Below, piece after piece: positions 47,351 to 60,519 of a DNA stretch of 64,000 bases. A model generated the notes under the pieces. The model searched no databases, was not told the DNA's origin, and saw only the letters and a list, made by a program, of their open reading frames with translations. Numbering within the stretch: the stretch's first letter is position 1; each line of letters starts with the position of its first letter. The position numbers and the translations under genes are program-made. The DNA comes from Brassica napus (lineage: Eukaryota; Streptophyta; Magnoliopsida; Brassicales; Brassicaceae): the NCBI RefSeq assembly GCF_020379485.1, contig NC_063438.1, positions 8,136,335-8,200,334 on the forward strand. The letters run 5' to 3'.

Positions 47351-48754
47351 ATGGAGTGCGTGTTCGGTCTTGTCGGAAATGGATTCGCTATCGTGGCGGC
47401 AGATACATCGGCGGTTCACAGTATCCTTGTCCACAAGAACAACGAGGACAAGATCATGCTCCTTGACTCACACAAGCTCATTGCCGCAAGCGGCGAGCCT
47501 GGTGACCGGTAAATCCTCCTCCCTCGCCTCTCTCTCTCTCTCTCTCTGAATCAATTGATGATGGTGTTGTGGGAATTTGTATAGGGTTCAGTTTACTGAG
47601 TATGTACAGAAGAATGTGTCACTGTATCAGTTCAGAAACGGGATCCCCTTGACTACCGCTGCTGCTGCCAACTTCACTCGTGGTGAGCTCGCCACTGCTT
47701 TGAGAAAGGTCACCTCTTTTCTTATTGTCATTTTGAGCTTCGGGAATTAGGGTTACTAGATGCTTTGCGTTAGATGGTGATAGATATTGTCTTTTCCTTT
47801 TTTGATAATCTACTTATGGATTGGATCTTTCTTCTGTAGTGCTTTTTTGACATGCTCTTGGGTTCTTGGTTTTTGCTTCCTCCTCTTTATGGTGGTTGTT
47901 CATTCACATAGTTCTGAGATTCTGAGACATGAGTGTTAAGTTATTGAATTAAGTCACCTGGAAAATATGTTTCGAGTTTCCAAACAGAACTTTTCATTAT
48001 CTAGTCATTATTAATATTTTATTTTGATATGATGAAATAATTTTTGCAAATGAAGCTTGGCTTTCTTTCAAAACTTTGTTGCAGTTTTGAAAGTTTTCAT
48101 GTTCTGTGTCACGCAAGTGTTGCTCTTCAGGTTGATTCCAAGTAACAGACTTTTGAACCGTGATATGTCCTTATGGCAGAAAAAGATGATACTCTAATCA
48201 AAACTAGACGTCTCCTTATATCAAGTAATTGTAATTGCTTTGAAAGACTAGGAAGTTGTGTATCTGACTTAAGCAGATACTCATCATGCATACTAATTTG
48301 TGATCTTTCTGGCCGATTTTGGGTAGAATCTAGTATTACATGTGCGATTTGCTTTAGATTGCTGAACCTTCCAATGATCAAAAGTCCATTAGTTTATAAC
48401 AATTAATCTGTTTGAATCCAGAATCCCTACTCTGTGAACATCCTGATGGCTGGCTACGACAAAGAAGCAGGCGCATCTCTATACTACATTGACTACATTG
48501 CAACTCTTCACAAGGTTGACAAGGGAGCATTCGGTTACGGCTCATACTTCTCTCTCTCCACGATGGACAGGCACTTCCGCAGTGACATGTCCGTTGAAGA
48601 AGCCATTGAACTGGTGGACAAATGCATAACTGAGATCAGGTCAAGGCTGGTGATTGCACCACCAAACTTTGTGATCAAGATCGTGGACAAGGATGGAGCT
48701 CGTACTCACGCTTGGCGTCAGTCTGTTCAAGATGTCACCACTGCTTCTGTCTAA
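47351..48754 (+). CDS. PBD1: 20S proteasome beta-4 subunit (PBD)
   Basis: Beta-4 is a structural, non-catalytic subunit of the inner rings of the 20S proteasome. Three exons fit: 47351-47508, 47585-47708 and 48422-48754, totalling 615 nt and 204 residues, the size of Arabidopsis PBD1. The protein starts MECVFGLVGNGFAIVAADTS without a propeptide or N-terminal catalytic Thr, as expected for beta-4. The core GDRVQFTEYVQKN, NPYSVNILMAGYD and LYYIDYIATLHKVDKGAFGYG blocks are complete. The C-terminus is WRQSVQDVTTASV. A (TC)n run follows the first donor. Intron 2 is 713 bp. The two Arabidopsis paralogues (PBD1 At3g22630, PBD2 At4g14800) are nearly identical, so the number is less certain than the family. 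The convergent LTP neighbour favours PBD1. Confidence 0.93.
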
Positions 48755-49065
48755 GTCTGTTATGTTGTGTTTTCTACTAAGCTGGCATTAGCTTCTTTTT
48801 CTTTTCTTTCTTTCAACTCTAGAAGCTTATATGACTTGTGTTAAACTTTGAAATGACTTTCTTATGAGAGAACAACCTAAACATGTTCTTGTTCCACGAT
48901 TCACAAAGCTAAAAGGAAACAATGTACAGTACTCTGAGAACAATGGTATGTCTATATCATCTTTGTTCGATTCACAAAGCCAAAAGGAAGAGATCAAGTA
49001 TGGGTTTTAAAGAGACACCCACCACTAATGAACTTGAGATTGCAAAGGAAAGAAAGAGGAATGCT

Positions 49066-49846
49066 TCAGATACGAGTGAAGATAGAAGTGGGCAGCGTCA
49101 TGATGATGGTCGAGAGAAAGCAGAAGCTTGTGATCTTTGGGGAGCCGTTTATGATGGATTCTGGTGTTGATGATAAGCTATCTGTTTCTGGTGAGGGTTG
49201 ATCGGAGGTTGGTGAAACTCCGGCGGCTTCCCGTGAAATGGCGAACGATGGAGAAGATGCGGAAGCTCTATCACCTGCAGATATCAATGAAACTCGTCTC
49301 TGAATTCAAGTAAACTATTACCGAAATGGATTCACTCATACCGTAAACAAAAGGAGCTGTGAACTGAATGCTCTGAAGCGGCGGAAGCTCCGGCGACTCT
49401 GCATCACACACATAATTACAAACCCAAGATTGATTCAATTTAGATTAGAATCAGAATCGGAATCGGAATCAACCTGATGGCGAGCAGATAGACTCGAAAG
49501 ATTCGTCGGAGCTAAGATCGCTACAGATCTGGGAAAGAGAAAGCAGTCGTGATCTATCCAACGGGAATCCAAGGATCATAGGTTGCCGGAGAAGATAACA
49601 GAGGCAGTTTCCGGCGCCGGAATGAACGGATGTGGAGAAAGCCGAGCAGCAAAGAGGATCCGGCGCGTCTGAGATGTTGTTCGGTGGAGCCGAGACGTAA
49701 GGAAGGCATGGAGAGAACATGACTAGCTCCTCCGTACAGGTGAGAGCCAGTGGAGAAGGTGCCTGCGTCTCCGTCACTGCGGAGGAGGAAGAGAAGGTGA
49801 TCGCAAGTATGACGATGAGCACGACGGCGTTGCTTGTGGCGGCCAT
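49066..49846 (-). CDS. GPI-anchored non-specific lipid-transfer protein (LTPG-like)
   Basis: LTPGs carry lipids at the outer face of the plasma membrane and cell wall. Three exons fit on the minus strand: 49846-49474, 49398-49342 and 49274-49066, giving 212 residues. Residues 1-25 are a signal peptide. All eight cysteines of the LTP fold are present at 37, 47, 66, 67, 81, 83, 108 and 121, with the CxC pair at 81/83. A Ser/Pro-rich linker follows. The C-terminus ends in a hydrophobic stretch (ITSFCFLSTIIMTLPTSIF) after small residues INGS, a likely GPI-attachment signal. It is convergent with the proteasome gene, as I recall for At3g22620/At3g22630. Skipping the small second exon would also read, so its use needs transcript support. 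Confidence 0.85.
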
Positions 49847-52515
49847 TGGAGCTTCTTCGTGATTTCAGTTACAACCTGAAACTGACGACTGAGACTCGCG
49901 TTAACGATGATGGCGGGAAAATAACGCCCTTGAGGAGGAGGTCTTGATAAGCGGTGAGTTGGCAGTGATCAAAACCACAGCGAGACGAGATTTGAAAGCG
50001 CAAATCCCACCATAAGAATGGTTTGGTGGATTTTAGATATGGTGGGATCTAAACTATACTAAAAGCAGAATACTAAGCCCTCTAAGGGTGTACATGTCGG
50101 ATTGAAAAATTAGCCATTCATAGAGCAGCATTCATCCATGTCATTTTGATTAATTTTGGATACGTGTTCTCTTCTTTCTTCTATATTACCGGCGACTTAT
50201 CACTTCTTCTTCTTCCACCACATATTTGTAACCGTCGAATTAACTACAGCTCTTAACTCCTCTGCAATTAAATATCGAATACTTCCTCATCCTTTCAGCT
50301 TCCATATTTAGGAACACGTTGGCAAGTCTCTGTTCATCTTTTTCTATTATTGCAATCTTCTATTACAGCTGGAGAGGGCAATGGAGAGGCGGAGAAGCTA
50401 GCTTGGGTTCGTTGAGAAGCAAAAAAACTTCCCGGGTAGTAATAGAGAGAGCACCAGTTGTGGATCCAGTTCGGTAAGTAACATTATCCTTCTACAAGAT
50501 CCATTTATTTAGTTACCTCTGACAATGAATTCACGAATGGATCCAGTTATGCATTTCGCCTGAGTTTATTCACCTCCAGTTATTCTTACAATTGATCTAA
50601 TTTTTTGAACTATAGTTGAACTTTATAAATTTGCTAAGCGATCATTCATGGGCATGATGAAAAAGTATTCGACTTCTGCTCACTCACATGCTTCCTCCTG
50701 TGCTGATTGAGAAAGGTTTACCCCAATTGCTTCAATAAGTGTGATTTTTATTTATTCTCTGAGAGATTAGCTATGATGTTTAAGGGGTTTAAGGGTTATG
50801 TGGTATTCTCTACTGTAGTGTCTCTGGACCACTAATTGTTACATCCTCCTTTTTCGTTTCAAGCACTTCATTTTATAAGAAATCTTTTGGTTGCTCTATA
50901 AATCTCTCCAAAACCATAAAGTTGCATCATTTATTTATTATTCTGCAGATGGTACTCAGAGAAGTTCGTGAAAGGACAATGAGATAAAGAAGACTGTGTT
51001 CCTGAGTGAAAAACGTAAATAGAATGTCTCTTGGTAACTCACCACTCTACTTCTCTCTTTTATCTCTATTCATGTTTTGTCTGATATTCCTTCCTAATCA
51101 ATTTATAGGCTCACTTTCTGAGTTTCATTTTTTCTGTTCTCATGTATTCAAACAGGAAAGTTTAGATCGAAAACTTCTTACGCCTATTTTGGAGTTTTCT
51201 GGTGAGTTGAATCCAACTAAACAAACTGATGCAAAAGAATCATACTTGACCCTTAATGTTTCTCAATAACATTGTCATACTTAGGAAGGCAATCAAAGTA
51301 GAAGGAGAATGTTGTATTCTTTATTAGGCATCATCTGTAAAGCAGCATTCATTGTTTTCACAGAATTGTCTAGATAACTGTTGTTTCAGAGAACATTTTC
51401 TCTCTGTGGGAGTCGCATGTCATGTTAGTGATAAACATTTGGCTTTTAAACTTTCAGACATGATGGTTGCCCTTCTGATGTAAGCCACTTTGGGATTTCT
51501 GCGTTTGCAATCTGGTGAGTCAACATCTGATCTTATCATGTTATTTCAAACATGGAAGCGGGTAGATTGGGCTCCAACCATCGGTTAGAAGGCTTTTTCC
51601 CGGATTACTCCAGCAGTTCAATAATAGCTGATGTTATCATATGCGAAAATATGTTTGGGGTGCTGACTTCTTCTTCTTCATCAGCTGGTACTCCCCTTCG
51701 TTTCTTTGTTTATGACAAGTATTTAAAAGGACTAAAAAGGTAAATATACCTTTATATTTGAAATCTGAATTGGAAACATTCTTCAGTCAAAAGTTAATTG
51801 AAATCTGAATTTTCCAGAATCCTGGAACACTTTCTAAAGCAATAAAAATTGAACACACTGTGCTTACACTTTCTGGCTCAGGAACTCTAGAGTGGTGACA
51901 ACATTACAAAAATACTTTCAAAGTATTTGGACCATTGGGATCATCACACTTCACAGCAGAGGGGCGTTCAAGGAACCATCTATTGAATATTCTGTCAAAA
52001 AATAGTAACACCACGTTATTCACTAATGATATATTGTTCGTACACTCTTACAAACAATGATGTTAACGTAGGGTAAGTTCGAGTTTAGCCCCATCTATTG
52101 TGTGCCACCAGATAAGGCTCTATGTAAAAGAGGTTTTCATTTCAGATTATTTAGACCGGGAGGTGGTGAGAGATTTCTCTTTGGTGTGGCCTTTCAAGAA
52201 ATCTGTATTTCTTTTTTATTGATATCCATTTTAATGCAAAGCCTTCAACATATATATATTCTGTTACGATTTTTTCTATAAGTTTCTTAATATTAAACTT
52301 ACGTTTCTGTATCGTGTCTCAAAGGTGCAGATCATGATAAACTGTATTGTGAAGAAAACTTTAAATATGATCTTTTTGAATTTCCTTCAGTGACAATAGA
52401 TAAACTATGCTTCAACTCTTGACATTTAAAAATAGTGAACAATGTGATTTATCAAAATTAAATTGATTTGATCCTTTTAAAAAAAATAATATGTACTAAT
52501 TTTCTTATACAATTA

Positions 52516-53952
52516 TCCCTTATATATTAAAGGAGAAGCATTGTAATAAATGCATTCACACTATAATAGACATGTGGTAGCTTCACAATGATTTGATAAT
52601 AAATATGCTAATGCGTTAACATTATATTCATAAATGTGTTCACACTATGTACTTTGCGTTTAAAAAAAAATATAAAACTCACATACATGGTTTCAATAAA
52701 ACTCTGGATTTTTTGATTCGAATACAAATAGATAATGAATCAAAAGCCAAACTATATATATTATTTTTTATTTTTTACGGATAAAGTTGAGCGAAATATT
52801 CATAAATTTTGATTCGATTCGTTATCCGTTTTGATTTGAACCAAAAATCTGGATATTCATAACTCCACGAAACAAATCAAATACTAAACTACAATATCCA
52901 AAAAAAAAAAGCAAATTACAAATACCAATATTTTTAGGAACAAATATCTAATTCGATCTGTTATATGCATACATATACATATATGCAAATAATTATATAT
53001 ATACGTTATATATATTATACTTTATATCAGTTTTACAATATTTTTATGAATTAAATTTATTATATTAGGTACTAGAATTTAAAAAGTTGAATAATGTTTT
53101 ATTTTGGTAATAAAATGTTATTATTAAATTTTTCAATTATTTTTAAAATTTTATTTTATTTACGGAAAAAATCGGATATTCTAAAATTTCGGATATCCGA
53201 GTCACTGAATATCTAGGTGGCTAAAAATCGAATGGACACGAATGCTTCCCAATACTCAGATGTTTGATCTGTGCCACCCCTATTTACGGATACAATTTTA
53301 TTTTCTTTATATGAAAAAATGACTAATGTCAAGGCTTTTTTTATTTTAAATTAATTTTAATTTTATCTTTCATGTATTTTTTGAACAAAAAATGTTATTT
53401 AATATTAATGAACAATATCTTTATATATTTGTCAACTATTTATATACTTTTTATGGTGTCATTTATATACTTTACATACACATACATGTGCACTTTGATG
53501 TGAGCATTTTGTAGCTAAGTATTCACCATAACTGAAGTATCTATTTTTTTTTAAAGTTGAAATATTTTTTCTTAATGATTCTTTCACTACCGACCAAATT
53601 GTAGTGAAATGATTTGTCTTAATAATTTTTTTTCTTAAATTATTATCTGTTTAGAAACTATAATATGAAACTATTGGTTCGACATGACGAATATCTAAAA
53701 TTCATAACATGAAATAAATAAATAGTTTTAATTTTTGGTTTTTACCTGAAAAAACAAAAAAAATCAAATATTTTAACCGAATAAACTAAAATGAATATTA
53801 ATTTAAGATAATAGTTATATTTTAAAAGATTAAAAATCAAAAAAAAAAACTTAAAACCGAGTCAATATCTAGATTAAACAGATCTAATTTTTTTTATTAA
53901 AAATAATGAAACTAATAATCATATTCCGCGCAAGGCGCGGGTTATTACCTAG
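52516..53952 (+). mobile_element. Helitron, family 1 copy B
   Basis: A 1437-bp element starting TCCCTTATATATTAAAGG after host A52515 and ending with hairpin CCGCGCAAGGCGCGG, TTATTACCTAG, then host T53953. It aligns by eye along its whole length with copy A at 36520-37968. It lacks most of copy A's (TA)n expansion. Its 3' hairpin is perfect while copy A's has two changes, so B may be younger or better kept. Confidence 0.88.
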
Positions 53953-54186
53953 TTATATGTTAAAAGAGAAAGTAACATTCAATACTAAATACATACGCTC
54001 TTAAATTTCTCCCCCAAATATAAATTCCACTTTATTTTATGTAAATTTATGGATGTTTTATAATTTTAACAAAAACCTCTATAAGATACTCTTAAGTCTT
54101 TAACACAAATTAAAAAGCAAGAGATTCCCCTCTATCGTAGCGACACAACAGTTTTTGTTTTCGTTAGAGAACTCTGAAATGCAACT

Positions 54187-55037
54187 ATGAAATTTGTGTT
54201 TCGTTCTCATGGTTTTACATATGTTTCTACCACATGGAGTTGCTTTACCCACGCCTTAGCTTCTTTCTCTCCATTATATATACGTTTAAATCTCAGTAAC
54301 AAGCTTTTGTTTATCTACATTGTATCAAGCGAAGTTTGTATCTTAAAGTTTTGTAATTCTCAACCATTTTATTTGCTCTTGGACAGAAAACTTGGGAGAA
54401 GTTGAAGTTTGCTTCTACACACGATCACATTGGCAAGGTGGCTAAGATCTCTATTTTTATGTGGTTCTATACATAAAAAAGTTGTGATTGTTGAAACTCA
54501 GTCCATGCTACAGAACTCTAAAAACTTAGAGAAACGTGTTGGCTGGCTCGAGGAAGAAAGAGCAAAGAAAATAGACATATCATCAGCCTGGAAGAAAAAT
54601 GAAACTTGTTAGGCAAGAGATAAGCCAAATGCAATATGCGGTTGGAGAAGCAAAGACAAGCTACCAAGATGAGAATATACAGAACATTGCAGATATGAAG
54701 CAGTTACGAACAAAGAAATGCATAAATCAAAAATTTCTTACAGAAAGACCGAGTTAGCTGAAGAAAATGTAACCGAGGTTTTGCACAAAGGGGTTTAATA
54801 GAAGTGAGGGAGTTTGATTGATAAGGAGATGGAGGCTTAGAGTCTCAGAAGTGAAATGGAGAAGAAAGTAGATGTAACAAACTCAGAAGCTATGGAAGTT
54901 AAGCTAACAAGAGTGAAAAATGGGAGTTTCCCAAGGCTGCGTAGAATGGAAGTTTCATCCTTCCATCCTTGGCTTCAATCAGTTCAAAGAGGCGTGAAAT
55001 ACATTATAGAACTTGAATTTGGTGAAAATTTTAATTA
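54187..55037 (+). pseudogene. Coiled-coil gene remnant
   Basis: Pieces in several frames read as a Lys/Glu-rich coiled coil: EKRVGWLEEERAKKIDIS near 54530, a VRQEISQMQYAVGEAKTSYQ stretch near 54610 and EKKVDVTNSEAMEVKLTRV near 54858. Stops separate them. I cannot name the parent gene. Balanced composition compared with the AT-rich surroundings suggests a captured or decayed exon set. Confidence 0.4.
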
Positions 55038-55039
55038 AC

Positions 55040-57690
55040 AAATAAAATTTTACTAGAAAATTTATAAGATTAAAAAAAAGAAGATTCATTTACTATATAT
55101 TTTTTTTTGATTTTTTCATCAAAACCTACTAATGGAAATAAAAACGAAAGAAATATTATGATATTTTCTTTTTCTTGTGTGGTTATCAAACTCAATCTTA
55201 AAAACATTGACATGAAAATTGAAAGAAAAAAACAACAGTGATTATTACATAATCAAATCCTTTTTTTAAGTACTAAAATCTAAAAAATAAATTTCTATTA
55301 ATAAATTAGAATTTTTGTTTTTGCTCATGAAAACACATCATCAAGTGAAGAACCACAAATTGACACATCATCAATTTTTTTGAAATATTATAAAATTTGC
55401 TACATTTGGAAATTTATCTAATAAAATTTATCAGTAAAACATGAATTTTATTTTCTCCACTAAACTCTAATAAACTTCATTTAACCTTTCTTCAGTTCTA
55501 AATTTCATCACATTAATTAGAATCTAAAATAATAAAGTAGAAGATAAAGTTCCACAATACGTCACCTCACCCCTCATATCTCCTTTTTTCAACACGTGTC
55601 GAGCAGAGCATTGATGGGCCGTGTCGAGCATTGATTCCCATAGTTATTTTTGGGTTATTTCTACTTTCATAATTGTGGTCCGCTTTGGCAGAGTTAGATC
55701 AGTTTTGTCTTCTCCTTCCTCTTCGACCACATAACCATATCTTTGCCATGGTCTCCGATTAGATTATCTGTAACGTTTTCTCTTTTTCTTAAACACATGC
55801 TTTAATTCAGTCATCAAACTCCACCTCACCTCTCCGCCTCAATTATTCAGGTTCCCGAACGATTTCTGTAACATATACAAGCTCGACCGATAAATAAGTC
55901 TTCTGGATACGATGAAGACCTACACCGTACACATATCTTACAGCCTAACCATCTCACACATCACCATTATTGCCTTTGCTCATTCTAAAAAGTGTTCCCT
56001 TGGCTATTTCTTAATGTTTGTTTGCTCTTATGGTGCATCTAAATTTGAACATAGCAGATTATTATTAAGTAAAAAAAACAATTTCACGTTCAAATTTGTT
56101 AATCTTTGAGAATGACTTAAGAGATTAACCTTACCCTCCATTATACCAATAGTAAAATTTCTCTTATAATATGAAAATAAACCTATTATACGAATGCCAC
56201 CATTGGAACATCGCCTCATCTCTAAAAACAGTTTCAAAGAGATATATCTCAAAAACTCGCAGCCAAAAAAAAATGACAGCAACAAAGGTAGCTATTCTAA
56301 GAGGCAGTTGAATCTGAGTCAATTGATTATGTACATTCTCTAAGAACACACCAAAGTCAGAGACTCGGAGTTTCTACATGAAACAAGAACACCAAAACTG
56401 GATTTAAGTTTGCTTTATCGGCTTAGTGTTGCAGATCATTGTCAATAAACTCTTTCAGCTACAACCAAAACATAATAATAAAAAATGTTAAGCCTCCAAA
56501 TAAAAACATAAAAGATTTTAAAATTTAAGCAATGATATATTGATGAGTGGACCATTTTCCTTTACAACACAATTATCTTTACAATACAACTATTTATCAC
56601 TAATCCTCAAGTAAACAATTTCATTACCTGCCACAACGATTTAAATAAACAAGATTAAAGCATAAGTTGCAAGATTAAATAGTCTCCGAATTAGAAAAAG
56701 ATTTTACTAAATACATATTCAACAAATCCATAATAAATTTGATTTATTAATGTATACTAAATATTTTACATAAGTAATTGTTAAATATTACAGAAGTCAT
56801 TTTTAACTAAAATAATAAACTTACCCTCTTATAAATTGAAAATCTAATATAAACTGAAACAAACATATATTATAAAACATCATTTGTTGTTACATAATAT
56901 GTCCTAATTATTATTTATGACACTGTTGAAACTATTTGCCTATTATTTTTAAAATTAAATTTTATAATTTTATCACATTATATTTGATTTTCGATGATTT
57001 GGCCTGGAGTTGGTGTATTAATTTATTATTGTGAAAAAATTAGTTATTGTAATAATATGAAATTATTACTTTATATTTTTTCAACTATATGATATTAGTT
57101 ATTGAAAAATCTGATATTCTTAGGAAAAAGTAACTATTCTTACTTTATATTTTTTTCAACTATATAAAATTGAAATAGAAAAAAATAAAAAATATAAATC
57201 ATTTTATTTTTCTTAAATTTTTATTTAATAATTTTGTGTTCTCTAACAAAAATATTGTTAGTGGTCAACTCAAACCAACAAAATAAAATTTTCAATATGC
57301 GAGGGCTAATAAACAAGAAGCCGAGAACTTCTATAAACAACATGCAAGGGCTAATAAACAAGGAAATGAAGAACATGATTAGTTCACTCCAGTACGAGCC
57401 AAATCATAAGCTGGAAGAGTTATTAAGAAGATGGTTTGAAGTAACAACTTATGAGTAGTTTTTACATCTATAGAAGAGTTTTTCAGTTCTTAAAAGGGTC
57501 TTATTTGTATATAACATTCTTTTGATATAGTTCAATAAATTTGAAATTTCATTAAAAAAAATTACCATATAATCTTAGAATAAAAACAGATTATATTTAT
57601 TACTTTCAATATAAAATAAAGTTTCAATGATTTATAATATTTAAATATAAACAGTTTTAATGTGAACTCACCCGCCCGTAGGGCGGGCCA
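55040..57690. other. AT-rich DNA without recognised genes
   Basis: A more balanced stretch at 55560-55900 (CACGTGTCGAGCAGAGC, TGTCGAGCATTGATTCCC) could be a decayed promoter or exon. The rest is AT-rich. A duplicated word CAAGGGCTAATAAACAAG lies near 57302 and 57344. Confidence 0.4.
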
Positions 57691-57709
57691 ACCTCTAGTT
57701 TACAGAAAA

Positions 57710-57740
57710 CTAGGATAGTACCCGCGGTTTGAAAGCTCAA
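57710..57740 (-). mobile_element. Helitron 3' terminus on the minus strand (other end not found)
   Basis: CTAGGATAGTACCCGCGGTT starting at 57710 is, in reverse, a GC-rich block followed by CTAG and a host T (A57709). The hairpin is decayed (CCCGCGG...AAAGC). Its 3' end faces the 3' end at 57698 across 11 bp. The body would extend to the right into 57.7-59.2 kb, but no 5' end was found. Confidence 0.4.
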
Positions 57741-59237
57741 AATTATTTTTTATTGACAAATTTAATAACATATATATTTGTTCATTAATATGTTTAAGTA
57801 TAAGCTTTTGGTTTTGATTCGCTTCTAAATTGTATTTTCTGATCTTCAGTTTGGTTCGGTTCGGGTATGGGATAGTCTTATTTGGCTCATCAATTCCATA
57901 ATATAATTAAATTTTCAAATGTAGAATATTACTCCTCTTAAGTTTCATATTAAGCGCCGTTTTATAATAAAATTTCTGTTACAAAATAAATGTTGCTTTA
58001 AAGTTTCAATACTAAATTTATAAACATTATTCTTCAGTTTCTTTTTATTGATTGAAATATGGTTAGAAATATAGGTAATGCCGTTTTTATTTATAAAATA
58101 TACAAAATTATTAATATGTGTGAACAAATTTAAACGACAATTAAAATGAAACATAGGGAGTTAACTTAGTAAAATATGAATAAAATTACAATAAAAATTA
58201 TGTAGACTAATACATTTTTTTATATACAAATCAATACTATAAATACTTAAAATCTAATATTATTTTGGTATTATTAAAGAGTGAAGTATACTAATATATA
58301 AAATTTAACCACGTTGGGCGTGGGTGCAATTAATTTACAAACTAATGAATTTATTGTGTAAATATCCCATTTGGTTGTCCATATAAAGATTGAAATTTTA
58401 TTGTTAAAGAACTTAAAATACTTGAATCTCTTTACGATTTGTTTTCATTTTATATCTATAAACATTGGAATATATTTATATAGTTATACGATATTGCTTT
58501 GTTTTTAGTTCTACGGATTTGGGATATTAGAAATAATAAAGAGGATATAATATATTAAAAAATATTTATTTGTCGCTGCTGTGTAAATTTTTTTACACAA
58601 ACTATATGATGAACAACGAAATTATCCGGAATTTTATTCTTCAGGAAGCAAAAATATTTGAATCTGGAAAGTAAACATGTTTTATAAGTCATTATAATGT
58701 ACAAAGTATAAGATAATATCAATAAGGTATATTTGAAACAGAGTCTTATATAACATGTTTTATGATTCACATAATGTTAGGTCAAAACTATAGGGTACAA
58801 TGAACTCGAATATAAAATTATCATATATTTTAATCTACTGTTGAGTATGAATTTCAAGGATATTATCTATTTAATTTGTCAAACGATATTTATTTATATG
58901 ATTTAAATTGATTGACTAAATAATGTGTTGAGAGAAAGTATATATTTAATAAAAACTAATTTAAAGATATGTACAAATAATAGGAAGGTTAGTAGTTAAT
59001 ACGATATATATAGAAATATGAGAAAGGCTAATTGATAGATATTAAGTCACAACATTTTCAATATGTCTGAAAAAAATGTCATGGTAATTTTCAAATAGGA
59101 CTGTTTTAATAGATTAGATTTGAATATAGCTAATTTTGGTAAGCTTTTAAAAAGGACGGAAAACCTTAATGATGATTTGAAATAATTTTCTTAAATTTCA
59201 GAATAGTTTAGATGTTTTGAATAATATTTAACTCTAA
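57741..59237. other. AT-rich spacer
   Basis: No gene. A hairpin CCACGTTGGGCGTGG near 58308, followed by CAAACTAAT, may be another decayed Helitron end. Otherwise nothing. Confidence 0.4.
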
Positions 59238-60518
59238 TCTAATATATTAAAACAGAAGTCATGACTTCTTTTCATGTGTGATTTTTTTAGTTTGGACCAT
59301 TCCTAAAAAATATCATATTTTACATAAGTTCATTATTATATCTTTTAATATCTTTATCTTTTTATTTGAAATACAAATGAATATATTTAAAATGTTCTAA
59401 CAAAATCTTTTAAAAATCTTATTAGAATATTTTTAAATTTACTTTCAAAAATTAGTTAGTTTTAATTTAAATTATCATAAAATATAATTAGAAATAAAAA
59501 TTGAATATAGTTTTGGTTTACAAACGAAAATTTAAATAAAATGAAATTAATTAATTTCAAAATACATTTACTAATATTTTTTAAAGATTTTGTTAGAAAT
59601 TAAATATTTATATCTATTATAATTTTTTTCAAATTTGTTTTCGAATAAAATAAAAATCAGGATTTTTTGATGAGTGATATTTTTATTTGGACCATCATTT
59701 AAGTTTTCTATTAAATGTATATTACTAATGCTAATGTATATAATATTTTTAACTACTTTAATCATAATGTCTTTTATATCTTTTAATTGTTTAAAAAAAA
59801 AATAAAATTCTAACAAATATCTTGAAAAAGATTATAGTAAGATCTCAATTGTCATAAATTGAATATAAATATTTTCAACTATTTTGTAATTAGTAATGAA
59901 ATGTTACTAAAAGAGTAAAATTATATCATATTTTATTAATTTTATAATAATATCTATAATTTTAAAATAAAAACGTTATATTGAACAAAATATGAAAAAA
60001 ATATTTTAAATTGATAAGTTAACATATTTTATTTTCATAAATATTAAATATTTATGCTTAAAATATAATATATTGGTAGAACGGGTTAATATTAGTAAAC
60101 TATATAATACATGTATAAAAACTTATCTTATCTTAAACTTTTTAATATACATTAATTTATTATATAAAATTAATAAACATTAAAAAATTACTAAAAAATA
60201 TAGCGATTTGAATTACGAATCATGATTATAATAAATTAAATACAAATTTTGTTTACATATGTGTTGTTTCATGCATTAAAAAATTTAGTTTCGTAATCAA
60301 ACGCAAATTCAATAGGACCAATATATAATAAGCAACATATATATATGATGATTTTAATTTACAGCATGAAAACTATAAAATTGTTATATTTGGCATAATT
60401 ATACAAATATTTAAATACGTGAGTAACATTAAAAACATATAATAATTATGTAAAACAAATATCTATATATATAAATTTAAAAATATATACCCACACAACC
60501 GTGCGGGTGGAAATCTAG
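59238..60518 (+). mobile_element. Helitron, family 2, second copy
   Basis: A 1281-bp element starting TCTAATATATTAAAACAGAA after host A59237 and ending CCCACACAACCGTGCGGGTGG ... CTAG, then host T60519. The 5' 60 bp match the element at 40600 (CATGTGTGAT, TTTGGACCAT). The interior is AT-rich and non-coding. Confidence 0.85.
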
Positions 60519-60519
60519 T

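Larger units (their letters stand above)
50048..57698 (+). mobile_element. Possible 7.65-kb Helitron, interrupted by another Helitron
   Basis: A Helitron-like start TCTAAACTATACTAAAAGCAG follows host A50047. A Helitron-like end CCCGCCCGTAGGGCGGGCC, spacer and CTAG (57695-57698) precedes host T57699. No other unpaired 5' or 3' end lies between, apart from the nested copy 52516-53952. The pairing is inference from elimination; they may be ends of two broken elements. The interior at 50.1-52.4 kb is exon-like (balanced composition, GTAAG donors) but encodes no protein I recognise; 54.2-55.0 kb holds a coiled-coil remnant. Confidence 0.3.

Noticed and set aside
49469..49846. Single-exon 125-residue reading of the lipid-transfer protein
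   Set aside because: A donor at 49473 and two further exons give a GPI-anchor tail typical of the family; the single-exon reading ends right after the last cysteine.
58300..58350. Hairpin CCACGTTGGGCGTGG followed by CTAAT as a Helitron end
   Set aside because: The distance from hairpin to CTAA is about twice the usual and no 5' end was found, so it is noted only within the spacer entry.
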